A stretch of 64,000 bases of DNA from Atkinsonella hypoxylon. Taxonomy: Eukaryota; Ascomycota; Sordariomycetes; Hypocreales; Clavicipitaceae. The notes under the pieces are model-generated. The model saw only the letters and a program-made list of their open reading frames with translations. It was not told the DNA's origin and searched no databases. Position numbers and translations under genes: made by a program. The stretch is taken from the NCBI GenBank assembly GCA_000729835.1, contig JFHB01000044.1, forward strand, positions 114,108 to 178,107, read 5' to 3'. Shown one piece after another: positions 46,907 to 59,149 of this stretch (positions within the stretch are counted from its first letter, which is position 1; the number at the start of each line of letters is the position of its first letter).

Positions 46907-47602
46907 ATTACGTCGAACTATAATGGCGGCGCGTCTTATGCTAGCGTAATAAGACAAGCTCCCATTGCTATACCGCTGTTCAGCCTCTCGGCGAAACGTT
47001 TGTTCTTATAGCATAGTAAAGAGAGATGCCGGTGCTCGCTCAATACCAAAATAGCGCCATATCCGAGTCCGCCCGTTTCATAGGCGGGCAGACTTGCACA
47101 TTTGGTTAGTCTTCAATCTGTAAGCGCCGCCCGCAAGCGCCGCAATAAGTTCACGCAGGCACCCCGCGACGACCGTTCACTTTCCACGTGAATCAAGTGA
47201 CTAAGCCAGCAACTCTACTATAGCGCAGAAATGGCAGGTGCCGTGCTTCAGGATTTAGCATCAGAACCATTATTCCGTCTCCTAACCTTAAGCCAAGATG
47301 CCCTCTTGCAAAGAGCTCCTATTTAATATTGGCGATACCTTAATTTCCAAGTGGATAGTTGTCACTAGCCGCTCACCCGTCGAACTTCACCGCCTACACA
47401 AAGAGTAGAACGTTGTTCGCACGTAGAAATTTGACCCGCCCACGTTCACGGAGCGAATGATCACCGCAGCGAGGGATACAAAAGACAATAGCGACTTAAG
47501 AAAAAAGGTAGAGATAGACGTTACTTCACAAGCCCAAGACCAAGAGACACTTCAGACTCGCATATTGAACGACAGTTATACACACCTTTAGTGTAAAAGT
47601 TA
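46907..47602. other. Intergenic region at the edge of the AT-rich block
   Basis: About 700 bp with ordinary base composition and no supported gene. Composition changes sharply to AT-rich at about 47,600, where the retrotransposon remnants begin. Confidence 0.5.
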
Positions 47603-48055
47603 TGATGAAACAATTGTAGAATTGATTAAAGAAGAAGAAGAAAAGAGATTTAGAATCTCAATAACGCTAGATAATATTAATACAAGTAATATAATCCGTT
47701 CCTGCTTATTCTTTTAATTATATAGATAACGTTAACGATATTATAATATATCCGCTTATACCTCCCTTAACACACCCCCTATTTTATATTATATTATTCT
47801 ATTAATCCTAGCCTCGTTATAATATCGTAGAGTATTAGCTGTAGTAAAGCTTTAGTATAAATATCTGCTAAATTATCCTTAGAAGCAATATATTTAATGT
47901 TATAGTTAATACTATTCTATTCTTATATAAAATAATAATAAACGTTAATATATTTCGTTTAGGAGTTAATCTTTAGGTTGTTTATAAGGGATATTACTGG
48001 TTTATTGTTGCAGAATAGGATTAGTTTATTAAATTTAACTTAAAGATTAGTTAAT
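47603..48055 (-). mobile_element. Copia-type LTR retrotransposon remnant (3' end)
   Basis: A minus-strand Ty1/Copia 3' end. The LTR runs 47603-47772, starting TGTTAAGGGAGGTATAAGCG on the minus strand, and is preceded by the purine tract AGGGGGTG. The end of Copia RNase H follows, with the KINS-type motif, then YIASKDNLADIYTKALLQ (reading through RIP stops). It breaks off near 48055. The outer LTR end is placed by its TG dinucleotide and could shift by a few bases. Confidence 0.75.
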
Positions 48056-48097
48056 GTTGGAATCGTCATGACTCCATCGTGCGATTCCGGCACCTGC
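48056..48097. other. Short non-RIPed island between two elements
   Basis: About 42 bp of balanced composition lies between AT-rich element fragments. It holds a small inverted pair GGAATCG/CGATTCC. Its origin is unknown. Confidence 0.4.
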
Positions 48098-49489
48098 TGT
48101 TACGGTGGGATCCGACGTGGGTTTGTCGGAAGTGACAATGGGTTGTTGGATTCAATAGGTTATACAATAAATCGTAAGAGAAGTCGTAAGAGCTTCTGTA
48201 AGGAGCATCTAGTAATAGTGTTCTAGTGAATAATTGTTAATTGTTTAATCTAACTACTTAAGTATTGCTTCTAACTACTTATATATAATTGCAGTTATAT
48301 ACACTAGTAACCTATAGGTCTATAGGATTATCCTATAATAAGTGCTACCTCTACAAAAAAGATTAGCTATTCTAGCTGTTCTAAAAATTAATTGTTAGTT
48401 ATTAAAAGGCATATTAGATTAAACTAAATAACTTATTAATCTAGCTATTATAAAAGGTGCAGAAAGGTAGTTATTATTTTATTGTATAAGTATGTATTAT
48501 TGTTATTGTAGTGCAATCTATAGTGTAGGTTGCTATATTTATATATTTTTCCTTATATACTTATAATGCCTAAATTACACTTATAATCTAGTAACTATTA
48601 AATCTATATATTAAATTAATAGATTTCCTTAAACCTAATAGAGCGTTAAAGCTTATTCTATAACCTATTGTTAAAAATAAGCTACCCTGTATAGCCTATT
48701 TTTATGCCTACTAGTTGCTCTATCACGTAACCCTCATTAGGTCTTGTTACGTTGATTTTTGGTAGAGATATTGCTGTTACTAGATGCAAAACATCTAGAA
48801 TCGACTAAGGCAAAGTTGCTTAACCTATAGTTAACTTTAACTGCGATTTTCTCTACAACTAGCAATAGTAGAAATTTAAGAAGTATACTATTTAAAAGCT
48901 AAGAATTAGGGCTATCTAATAGTATAATTGTTAAATAGAGTTACTTATAAGGGTTGCTTATTATTAGTAGAATTTGTTAAATTGTGCATATAGGCGTCTT
49001 ATTTATATAGCTGTAAGTTAATTTTTTTGTTTTTATATAGTAAATCTTTTTATAGAAATTATAAAGTAGCTTATAAGCCCCTTCTAGCGACTACAGCCCG
49101 CTAATATAGTTAAAGAGTCTATAAGGGACTAGAAAGATTCGAGATCCTACTCTTACTGTTTGTTACAGCGCTCTTAATATAAAGATACTACTATTACAGT
49201 TATCTATTGCCTCTACGTGATCTAGTACTATACACTACAGCTTGATTTAGGCCGCTGCTGCTTCCACTACGTGATAATTGCTAGGAGCAATTACAGGTGC
49301 TAAATCTAAGAGACCACTACCCTCTTAGATATCTAGTCCTGTAATCCCTATTATTTTCAATACCTATATATAAGTAAAGTTGCGTAAAATTATTCTAAAC
49401 AATATTAAATCCTATAAATTAATCTTATATAATAAAGCTAATTTATTAAATCTATATAGTATATTCCTTCTATAAGATTATTCTATATA
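48098..49489 (-). mobile_element. Gypsy element remnant (3' end), same family as the 52107-62060 element
   Basis: The LTR is 48098-48340 (243 bp), the reverse complement of the LTRs of the full-length element, followed by sequence matching the last few hundred bases of that element's interior (about 61390-61817). It is interrupted by a solo LTR at 48669-49362; without it, 48341-48668 and 49363-49489 join into one stretch. Similarity ends near 49489. Confidence 0.8.
48669..49362 (+). mobile_element. Solo Copia LTR, 694 bp, with target duplication CCTAT
   Basis: Starts TGTTAAAAATAAGCTACCC and ends at a RIP-altered TTTTCAATA. It is flanked on both sides by CCTAT (48664-48668 and 49363-49367). 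It is a reverse-oriented copy, of identical length, of the LTR at 50548-51241. The uninterrupted target sequence is visible in the related Gypsy element near 61487. Confidence 0.9.
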
Positions 49490-50547
49490 TGTTATAGACT
49501 TAAGCCTTAGGCTTAGGTCTTTCAGTAGAGAGAGGACAGCAGAAGAGGGACAGAGATCTATATAGGTAAAGGGATAGAAGCAAGCTGCATTTGTCTAGGG
49601 GTTACCTAGACTTTACTAGGCCCTAGAGAGAGAACTTTAGCTATAAAGTATATACTAAAAGGGGCTCCTAAGGGAGTAGACCTACCCCTAAATATATAGT
49701 ATAGAGGTATAGAGAGGCTTCTAGTTCCTTCTCTCTTCCTTCTTTTCTCTCTATAATTATAGTTCTTATTATAAACGCTAGTTAGCAGCAGCTACTAGGT
49801 TAGTCTATTATATACTATAATTATTCTATAAATAGAACACTAGTAAGAATAATGTTATTTAGTTATAGCAATAAAGGCCTAGCTAGTTAGCCTAAGTACC
49901 CTTTTAACCTCTATAGAGAGGTAGAGAAAAATATAGTAGAAATTAGCTAGAAAGCAGCAGAAATTATAGCGCTTTATAAATTAGTTAAGAGCTAATCTCT
50001 ATAGATAAAGGAACTATAACGCTTTATAATAGACTATATATAGAAAAAGAAGTAGCTTTAAGCTACAATAAGCTAGTAGCTAAAGGAACTTAAATAAAAG
50101 CTTTTATCTATAGTAAACCCTTATAATAGAAATAAATAGAGCTTTTAGGCCTAGTAAATAGCAATTACCTAAAAGCTCTAGGCTAATAGCGCCTTTATAG
50201 GCATAATATAGAACTAGTAGTACTACTTATACTAAAGCTTATTGCTTAAGGTTTAGTAAAGAGTAGCTGCTTATTATAAAGTAGGTAAAGTAAAGGAATA
50301 TAATATATAAAGGTTCCTTAATTACTTAGAATTAGTCTTTATAGATTCTTACTAATAGAACTAAGCTTTAATTAAGCTTAATTAGCTTTAATAGAGTAAT
50401 AATAAGTAGTTTATAGAATTCTACATTTATTTTAAAGAGAAAATTGCGCTAGTAGAAGGGGCTAACTAGAATAATAGCGTAAAGTTAGCTAAGTTATAGA
50501 TAGCGCTTAATAAGAAAATAAAGGATTATAGTGTAGAGAGAGATATC
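49490..50547 (+). mobile_element. Gypsy-like fragment: probable 5' LTR and gag start
   Basis: Sequence of a different element from its neighbours. A TGTTATAGAC start at 49490 and an AACA near 49830 are a possible LTR. A RIP-damaged gag-like frame follows on the plus strand, with LNYLELVFIDS and FIEFYIYFKEKIALVEG resembling Gypsy capsid domains. It is cut off at 50547 by the Copia LTR that follows. The LTR limits are uncertain. Confidence 0.5.
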
Positions 50548-51241
50548 TGTTGAAAATAAAAGGGATTACAGGACTAGATAGAAGAGGGTAGTGGTCTCTT
50601 ATATTTAGCACCTGTAATTGCTCCTAGCAATTATTACGTAGTGGAAGCAGCAGCGGCCTAAATCAAGCTGTAGTGTATAGTATAGATCACGTAGAGGCAG
50701 TAGATAACTATAATAATAGTGGTATCTTATATTGAGAGCGCTGTAATAAACAAGTGAGAGTAGAATCTCAAATCTTTCTAGTCCCTTATAGACCCTCTAA
50801 CTATATTAGCGGGCCGTAGTCGCTAGAAGGGGCTTATAGGCTACTTTATAATTTCCGCAAAAAGATTTACTATATAAAAACAAAAAAATCGACTTATAGC
50901 TATACAAACGAGACGCCTATATACATAATTTAATAAATTCCACTAATAACAAGCAACCCTTATAAGCAACTCTATTTAACAATTATACTATTAAATAGCC
51001 CTAATTTTTAGCTTTTAAATAGTATACTTCTTAAATTTCTACTATTGCTAGTTGTAGAGAAAATCGCAGTTAAAGTTAACTATAGGTTAGGCAACTTTGC
51101 CTTAGTCGATTCTAGATGTTTTACATCTAGTAACAGCAATATCTCTACTAAAAATTAACGTAATAAGACCTAATAAGGGTTACGTAATAGAGCAACTAGT
51201 AGGCATAAAAATAGGCTATATAGGGTAGCTTATTTTTAACA
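50548..51241 (-). repeat. 3' LTR of the Copia element, 694 bp
   Basis: TG..CA bounded (TGTTGAAAATAA on the plus strand at its left end, TTATTTTTAACA at its right end). Same length as the solo LTR at 48669-49362. The plus-strand sequence just right of it (CTCCCTCTAGAAATA) is the complement of a purine tract, which fixes the orientation. Confidence 0.9.
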
Positions 51242-51544
51242 CTCCCTCTAGAAATATAAGAAGTAACTAGTTCTATAAGCAATTTAGCTCCTTTAAAGGA
51301 TATCTAAGTTAGAATTAACTAACGAAATACAGTACTAATAACAGAACTAAATAATATAACTAATTCCAGCAATTCCAGGGTAGTTATAGTTAAATATAAC
51401 TAGTTGTTGTTAATTGTTTTTATTGTTTTCAATTTTTAACTGTTTTTTTGTTGCTTTTCGATTTTTTAAGTGTTTTTGTTGCTTTTATAAGCTAGCTAGA
51501 AAGCTCTAGTAACTTAATAAATTGTTAATGCTTTTAAATAGTAA

Positions 51545-52101
51545 GAGGCTTAGTTAGGCTATCTACTAGCATCTAATTTATATTAATATAACTAACCTTA
51601 GCTATACCTTTACGAATCTTTTCCCTAATGTAGTTAAACTTTAAAAGGGTGTGCTTAGTTCTACTATATAACGTTAGGTTGTAAGCAGTAACTATAGCGC
51701 CTTAATTATTACACCTAATAGGAATAGAAGGGGTTAAAGGTAGCTTTATCTCCTTAAAAAGGCTGTAGAGCTACTCTAATTCCCTTATAGCTTTAGATAA
51801 TGTATTGGATTCTGCTTCTAATGTAGAAAGAGCAATAGTACTAGCTTTCTTTAATTTCTAGCTAATAGGTCCACTAGCTAGCTTATATAGATAAGTATAG
51901 GTTAATTTAGAAGAGGTTTTATTACTAGCAAAATCGCTATCGCAATAACTAAGGAGGGTCTTAAGTACTTCTTTAGAGCTAGAAGCTTTAGAAGAGGACC
52001 CTAGTGGTATAGAATGCTTATAAATAATAGTAAAGCTTCTAGTACCACTTAAGTACCTTAGGAGGTGCTTAGAGGCGTTTAGGTGCTCTATATAGGGCTT
52101 A
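51545..52101 (-). pseudogene. Copia RNase H region (RIP-damaged)
   Basis: Reading through stops on the minus strand gives HLLRYLSGT, LLSYCDSDFAS, ALSTLEAES and DSLTKPL, matching Copia RNase H in order. Several Trp/Gln codons have become stops. It joins the RT part at 62061 once the Gypsy insertion is removed. Confidence 0.8.
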
Positions 52102-52106
52102 GCTAG

Positions 52107-52349
52107 TGTTACGGGATAATCATACAGACCCGCAGGTCACTAGTGCACGTAACCGCAATTATGTATAAGTAGTTAGAAGCAACACTTAGGTAGTTAGATT
52201 AAACAATTAACTATTATTTACTAGAACACTATTACTAGATGCTCTTTACAGCAACTCTTATAACTCCTCTTATAAATCTTTATATAACCTATTAAATCTA
52301 ACAACCTATTATTACTTCTAATAAACCTATATTAAATCCTACTGTAATA
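52107..52349 (+). repeat. 5' LTR of the Gypsy element, 243 bp
   Basis: The outer (left) end is well preserved (TGTTACGGGATAATCATACA), while the inner (right) end is heavily RIP-mutated (..CTACTGTAATA). Confidence 0.92.
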
Positions 52350-54899
52350 AGTAGTAGTAATTGCTTCTAATTGTTGCTAACTCTCCTTAAGCTTAAAAAG
52401 CTAAAATTATAATATTTAAGATAGAGTAACTTTAGAAGAAGCTTAGTAGAAGAAATTATATTCCTTTTACTAATAAAGAACTTAAAACTATATATTAATT
52501 CTATAAATTTTACTACTAAAATCTAGATTTTTAGATTTAAAAAAGAGATCTTATACCTTAAGAAAAAAGAAGCTTACTACTTTATCTTACTTACTATAAA
52601 TTTATTAATAAATAGCTTAAATTATATAACTAACTTAAGCTAGTAGAACTACTTTCTTACTAGAATACTATTAATACTTCTATAGTATAGTAAGTATAGA
52701 GGTAGATTAATAGAATTATTAATAAGGCTAAATCTACTAAACTCCTTATAGATTTATTAACAGTAATACTAAAAGAAAAAGCTAAAGCTAAATTATCTAA
52801 ATCTAATAGCTTAAAAGATACTATTTATAAAGCTAATACTAGTTCTACCTAGAATATTAAAGGAAAGTAAGTATAGAGATCTAGATTTATACTACTTATT
52901 AAGGACCTAGATCTATTAAATATACCTTAAACTACTAAAAAGAACTTACTAATTAAAGAACTAGCTAAAATCTTACTACTTTTATAGGCTTACTAAAGGT
53001 TTTATATCTTTAAGCTAAAGTATAAAGTAAAGAAAGTAGTAAATTTACTTAAAAAAAGAAACCCTTTACTAAAATAGCTTATAGGTTTTTCTATAGAAAT
53101 TAGTAAATAAATTAGTAGAATTAAAGAAGAATTAATTAATAAAATTAGTAGATTATAGAGAGAATTAAACAATAAAATTACTACTCTTTAGATAAAGTAA
53201 TAATACTTAGCCTAAAAGATAAAGACTATACTTAAGCCTTAGAATAAATATAATAGATAATACTATACCTAATAAGGCTTTTAGCTTAAGGATTATAGGT
53301 AAAGAGCTTTTAATTCTTACTTACCTCTAAAAAATAACTAAAACTAAAAGTAAAGTTAAAAGTAACCTTTAGGTAAAAGAAACTATATAATATAGAGATA
53401 CTTTAAATACTTTAGTACTTTTCTAAAAGAATAAAAGCTACTATAATTTCTAAAGAATTTATTAGAGTAATACTATAATAATAAAGCTAAGAAGAGCTAA
53501 AATACTAAAAAAGACTAAAATTAAGTATTTAGTAACTTTAAATATTAATATATAAATTAATAAGCACTATACTATATTAAAAACAATAATCTCTAGCTAA
53601 ATCTAGTAAATAAAAGGCTAGATCTACATTAAGAATAGAATAACTAAAGTAATATATAGTTTTAAACCTCTAAAGAATAAATAGATTCTATATAGAAGAT
53701 TACTAATATTAGTTACTTTAAACCCTTTAACAATAGAAATATCTATAAGCTAATTTTATATAAAGGAAAGTACACTATTTTCTATAAAGTAAAGCTATAG
53801 ATTTAAGCTATTAAAGACTACTGTAGCTATAGTGTAATTAACGCCTAAAAAGCTATTTACATTAAGCTCTAAACTCTCTTTAAAGGGAATATATTAATAT
53901 AGTATAAGTAGCATCTAGATTACTATAAAAAAACAGCTATTTTTAGTAGTTTAAACTTTATTTATACTGCTATCTATAAAGAATTTAGTATATAGATCTA
54001 GAATATAATAATATAGCTAGATTTAGCTAAGTTTATAGAGTAAAATATAATTAAAGAAAAATTATTTAGAGAATTTACCTCTAAAGTATTCTAATATACC
54101 TATATAAATAGTAAAACTATAGATCTTTAGCTTCTTTTAAGACTCTATTATAAGCTATACTTAGAATTATAATAGCTATACCTAATTTTAATAGTAAAAG
54201 ACCTAAGATCTATATATATTACTATAGTAAATAATAAGGTTAAGGATCTATAAAAATGCCTTAAGGATCTAGAAAAACAATAAAAGTTAGAAGACTATAA
54301 GGAAGGTATTAATACTTACTACACTTAAAGTAAATTTAATAGTAAAAACTCTAAAAATAATAAAGTAGCTTAAGGTAATTAAGCTAACTAGAATAGAAGC
54401 AATAGTTAATTTTAGTTCTAACCTTTATTCTATAAAAATTACTAAAATAATTATACTTAATACCTACTGTAAAACTAAAGGAATTAGCTGCTAAAAGAGT
54501 AATAACTTTAGCTTTAGTAGAACTAGAATTTAGAGGCTAGCTAGAATTATTAGCTAAAGCTATAGTATCTTTAGTAGCTTTAATGTTTTTAATAATAAAG
54601 CTTACTATAGAATAATAAGGAATATACCTATATAATAACATTTAAAGATAAATCTAACTAAAAAGACTATAAAAAGTACCTTAAAAGCTATAAATACTAG
54701 CTAATAGAAGAAGAAAAAATAGTTAATACTAAAGAACTACTAACTAGCTTAAAATCTAACTTTATTAAAACTTATTTTACTAAAAGTAAAAAAAAGTAAA
54801 AAAAAAAGGTTTAAATAGAGGTAAACTAAAAGGATTTATAGAGAATTTAGATAAAGTAAGTAGTTAAAGTAGTTATAAAGCTATAGCTTATTAAATCTA

Positions 54900-57800
54900 G
54901 TATTTTAAAGTTAAATTCCTTTCTAAAGATTTCTATTTAATTCTATAATAAAGAACTATTATATTAGATCTATCTAGATACTAAAACCTCTTTAGTGCTA
55001 ATTAATAAAGTATAGTTAACTTAGTTTAGTTAAAATATAAAATAGGTAAAAATAGAGCTAAAACTAGTTACTAGAGTGCAATTATTCTTCTATATCTCTA
55101 AGATAGCTACATTTAACTTCTATATCCCTAAATCTATATATAGTGTACCTATAACTAGCTATTTTATAGTTATAGCTAACGTAATAAGTAACTTAGAACT
55201 AAAGCTTCTTTTAAGTTTAACTTTTCTCTATAATTATAGTGTTAAAATTAATTTTATCTGCTCTAGAGCTACTATTAGGTTTATTTATAATATAGTTATA
55301 GAAATAGGTATCTTCTAGCTAATTTTAAAGATTCTATATTAGAATATAACAGCAGTATAAGCTATAATAATTCTACTAAAATTATAGAAGTATATTCTAG
55401 TTAAATAGAAGAAGGTACTAGCTAATAAAAAGGCTACTGCCTACTATATATACTTAAAATCTAACCTTATCCTAGATATATTACTTAGTATAACTAACTA
55501 AGAATAAATAGTAGCTTATAACTATTTAGATAAATTTATTATAATCTAGAAAAATTAAAAGGTTACTTATCTTTAGTATAATAAAGAGCTTAAGGCTAAC
55601 TATATAATTATAAACCTATTTAATTTATATATATATTTTTCTAAGGATATTACACTTAATAATAGTTTATTGCTTATAGAAGATTATAAAATATAGAAAG
55701 AAGGTAATAGTAGTAGATTTAACCTTAAGAAAGTTAATAATAGTATCTTTATATATAGAATCTCTTATTTTAAGAATGTACTATATATCTACAATAAATA
55801 TAAGGTTAAGGTAGAAAACTTAAACCTAAATATTGCAGCTAAACTTATTAACTTAATAGATAAATATAATATTTATTATAATAAAGGTATTATTTTTATG
55901 CCTAAAGACTAATATATAAAAGTAGATTTAGTAAATAAATAGTAAAAGCAGCTAAAACCTATTTAAATCTATTTACTAAAAGCTAAAGATAAAGCTAAAT
56001 TAAATAAGGTTTATAATAAGCTATATTTAAGTAGAAAGATATTGTATTTAGACAACTTAGTAGCTATAGTTTACCTAGCCTTTATAGTGTAAATTAAAAC
56101 TCTAATAAAAAGGAAAGAATAAGTTATAGTTAATATAAGGCTACTTAATAGTATAGTAATACTAAATATATACTTTTTACTAAATTAATTAAATATTATA
56201 GTAGATATATATAGTAAGAAGATATTTTTACTCTTTAATATATTAGGGTTTTTTTACTAGCTTTCTATAAAATAAAAGCATTAATCTTATATAGTAGTAA
56301 TATTAAAATAAGGATTAAAAGCATTAAATATAGTACTTATAGGCTTTAAGAATATACTAGCTTTTACTTAATAGTATATAGACTAATTATTTTAAAAGTA
56401 TTAGTATTTTATATAAATCTATATTAATAATATTATTATATTCTTTAACTCTACTAAAGACTACCTTATATACCTTAATATAGTTTTATTAATCCTAAAG
56501 AAAAATAAGTTAATAATAGCTATAAAGAAGTTATTTATAAGCTACTTAGCTATTTAGCTATTAGGTTTTATTGTTAATAGTAATAGAATTACTAATATAA
56601 ATAATAAGCTAAAAGCTTTTTAAAAACTTAAGTTTCTAGTAGATCTTATAAATCTAAAGACCTTTATTAATATAGCTAGCTTTTTATAAAAAAGTATTCT
56701 ATAGTTTAATATATAAATTTACTTACTATAGAAATAAAAAACTACTTTACTATAAAAGCTTTATAAGAAAAACTTAACTAATAGTTTACTAAAACTAATA
56801 TACTAAAAGAAAGCCTAAAAAGTAATATTTTTACTAAAACCTAAAGAAAAAAAGGTATTCTAAGAGGTAAAGGTATACCTTAATAAAAATACTATTTTAT
56901 AGCACTATAACTTTAGTAAGTATTTATTCTTTAAAGTTAATACTTATAAAGAAGAATTTAAGCTCTTTATTTTCTAGCTTATAGGTAAATAGAATAGTTA
57001 TAGTATACCTAATAAAGATATTAAAAATAATTAGCTTTAACTAATCTTTTTTCTCTTAAAATATACTTTTAACCTAAAGAAACGCTATAGATTAACTAAG
57101 GTAAAGGTAGCTATAATTATATAGAGTATTTAAAAGCTATAGAAAATAGTTTAATCTAACTACTATACTATTAATATTATTATAAACTACTTACTAGTAA
57201 AAGGGATTATTAAATACACCTTACTTACTATAATAGATCTAAATAAAGCTAACCTAAAATTAGCTAAAGTAGTTAATTATCTATTATAATTTAACCTAAG
57301 AGTTTTCTATATACTAGAAGTACTAAATATAGTACTAAATACACTCTTTAGGTTGCTAGTTATAGTTTTATACTAAAAGAAAGCTTATAATAGTAAATTT
57401 AATAAGCTTAATATAAGCGCGTTTTTTACTAAAGAATATAGTGCTATAGCAGTATTAAATAAAGGTTTAAAAGAGGAAATTATTTAAGGCTATAGTTTTA
57501 ATCTAAAGCTTAGTAGAATTATAGAAAGTATTAAGAACTTTTATAAAAAGTAGAATTAGTAAAATTAATAATAAAGACTAAGGATTCTACTATATAGATA
57601 AACTCTATAAAACAATAGACTTTTATACTATTATAATAGAAAAGGTCTATTTTAACTGTATATACCTATAAAGGTTGTAGAATTTATTCTTAAAATAGTC
57701 TATAATAATTAAAACTATTTTAGCGCCTATAGAATAGCAGTAGAATTATAGGTAGTTTACTTTCTATAAATATATAAGTGTATTTAAACCTATATTGCTT

Positions 57801-58900
57801 ACTGCTATACCTATAAAGAAAATATAATTAACTGCAGTAAGCTACTAAAGGAATTAAGGTTATTAAAGTTAGTTTTAATACTCTTCTATATAATTTCGCT
57901 TAATTTTATTACTAATATACCTAAAGTTAGCTTAATAAACACTTTATAGTAAAAAGATAAATATAGCTTCTATAACTTACTATATTTAGTAAATTGCCTA
58001 TTTAATAAGTAAATAATTCTTATACTTAAGTATATAATATATATAGTAGAAATTTAGGTAAAACTACTCTTATAAATACTATATTTATTAAACTAAGGCC
58101 TTCTTAAGTAAATTATAAGTAACTAAGATCTAAAGTTTATTTCTAATATCTAAAGAAGTATATTTACCTAAATTAGAAGTAAATTGCTTATAGCTATAGC
58201 TTACTACCTATAGATAGATAGAATAGCTAAATAAAAGAATTAAATAGTTATTATTGCTGTTTAATACTATATAGTTATAAATTTAAATATACTATAAACT
58301 ATAATACTTCTAGCACTATAGCACTAACTTAATAATGCAGTAGTAGCTAGTATAGAGATTTCCTTTAATAAACTTATATATAGTTTCTAACTAGCTACTG
58401 TTATTAATTTAATCTAATTAGATAATATTTCTAGCAATAGAATAGATATAAGCAATATAGCTATACTTTAGAAGCTATACTAGCAAAAGGTAGAAATAGC
58501 TATTAGTATAGTAAATGCCTTAAGTAAGATTAAATATAACGCTTAATATAAGCCTATTAACATTAAAGTAGAGAATATAGTCTACCTATAATTACACTAA
58601 GGATATATACTTCTAAAAAAGCTAAAAAAGAAATAGTTTTCTTAATAGGTAGAGTTATATAAGGTTCTTATAAAAGTAAGCTTATTATTATTTTACCTAG
58701 ATTTCTTACTAGATTTATATATACACTTAGTAGTATTAGTAGCTTACCTTTAGAAGTTAAAATAAAATAAAGACTCTTTTAACTAAGAAAAGTAACTACT
58801 ACTGCTAATTGCAATAGAAGGGTTTAGTATAAAGAACTATTAGGAAATTAAGTAAATTTATACCTATTAAATTTAATGTTTCTACAGTAGGTTAAGTAAG
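54900..58900 (+). pseudogene. Gypsy pol region: RT, RNase H and integrase (RIP-damaged)
   Basis: Reading through stops: RT near 56100-56620 (vestiges of the NLRPLN, FRNSPAFAQ and LLGF-type motifs), and RNase H near 57060-57400 (RYRLTEVE-like, then the VYYIPG..PDALSR-type end). The integrase core lies near 57890-58260 (FITNIPKVS, IISN.DLKFIS, TAYYL.IDRIAK). Gag-like sequence precedes it from about 52440. Limits are approximate. Confidence 0.7.
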
Positions 58901-59149
58901 CTATATTTAGAATTCTTTATATAATAAAAAGAGTTCTTTACTAAAAATAACTAATAGATTTCTAAAGATAAGCTTAAAGTTAATACTTTTAAAATTATAA
59001 ATAAATATTTATAGAAGCACTTTATAAATTAAGAAGAAGAGTATTAGTGTTATTAGAAAAGTAATATAGCTTACTAAAAAACCCTAAATTAGCTAGTAGA
59101 AGCTTACTACTAACTCTTTTCTTTATAAGTCTTAATTTCCTTTATTATA

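Noticed and set aside
55076..55318. 80-codon open frame inside the Gypsy element
   Set aside because: A chance open stretch in RIPed retrotransposon sequence; composition is that of the degraded element.
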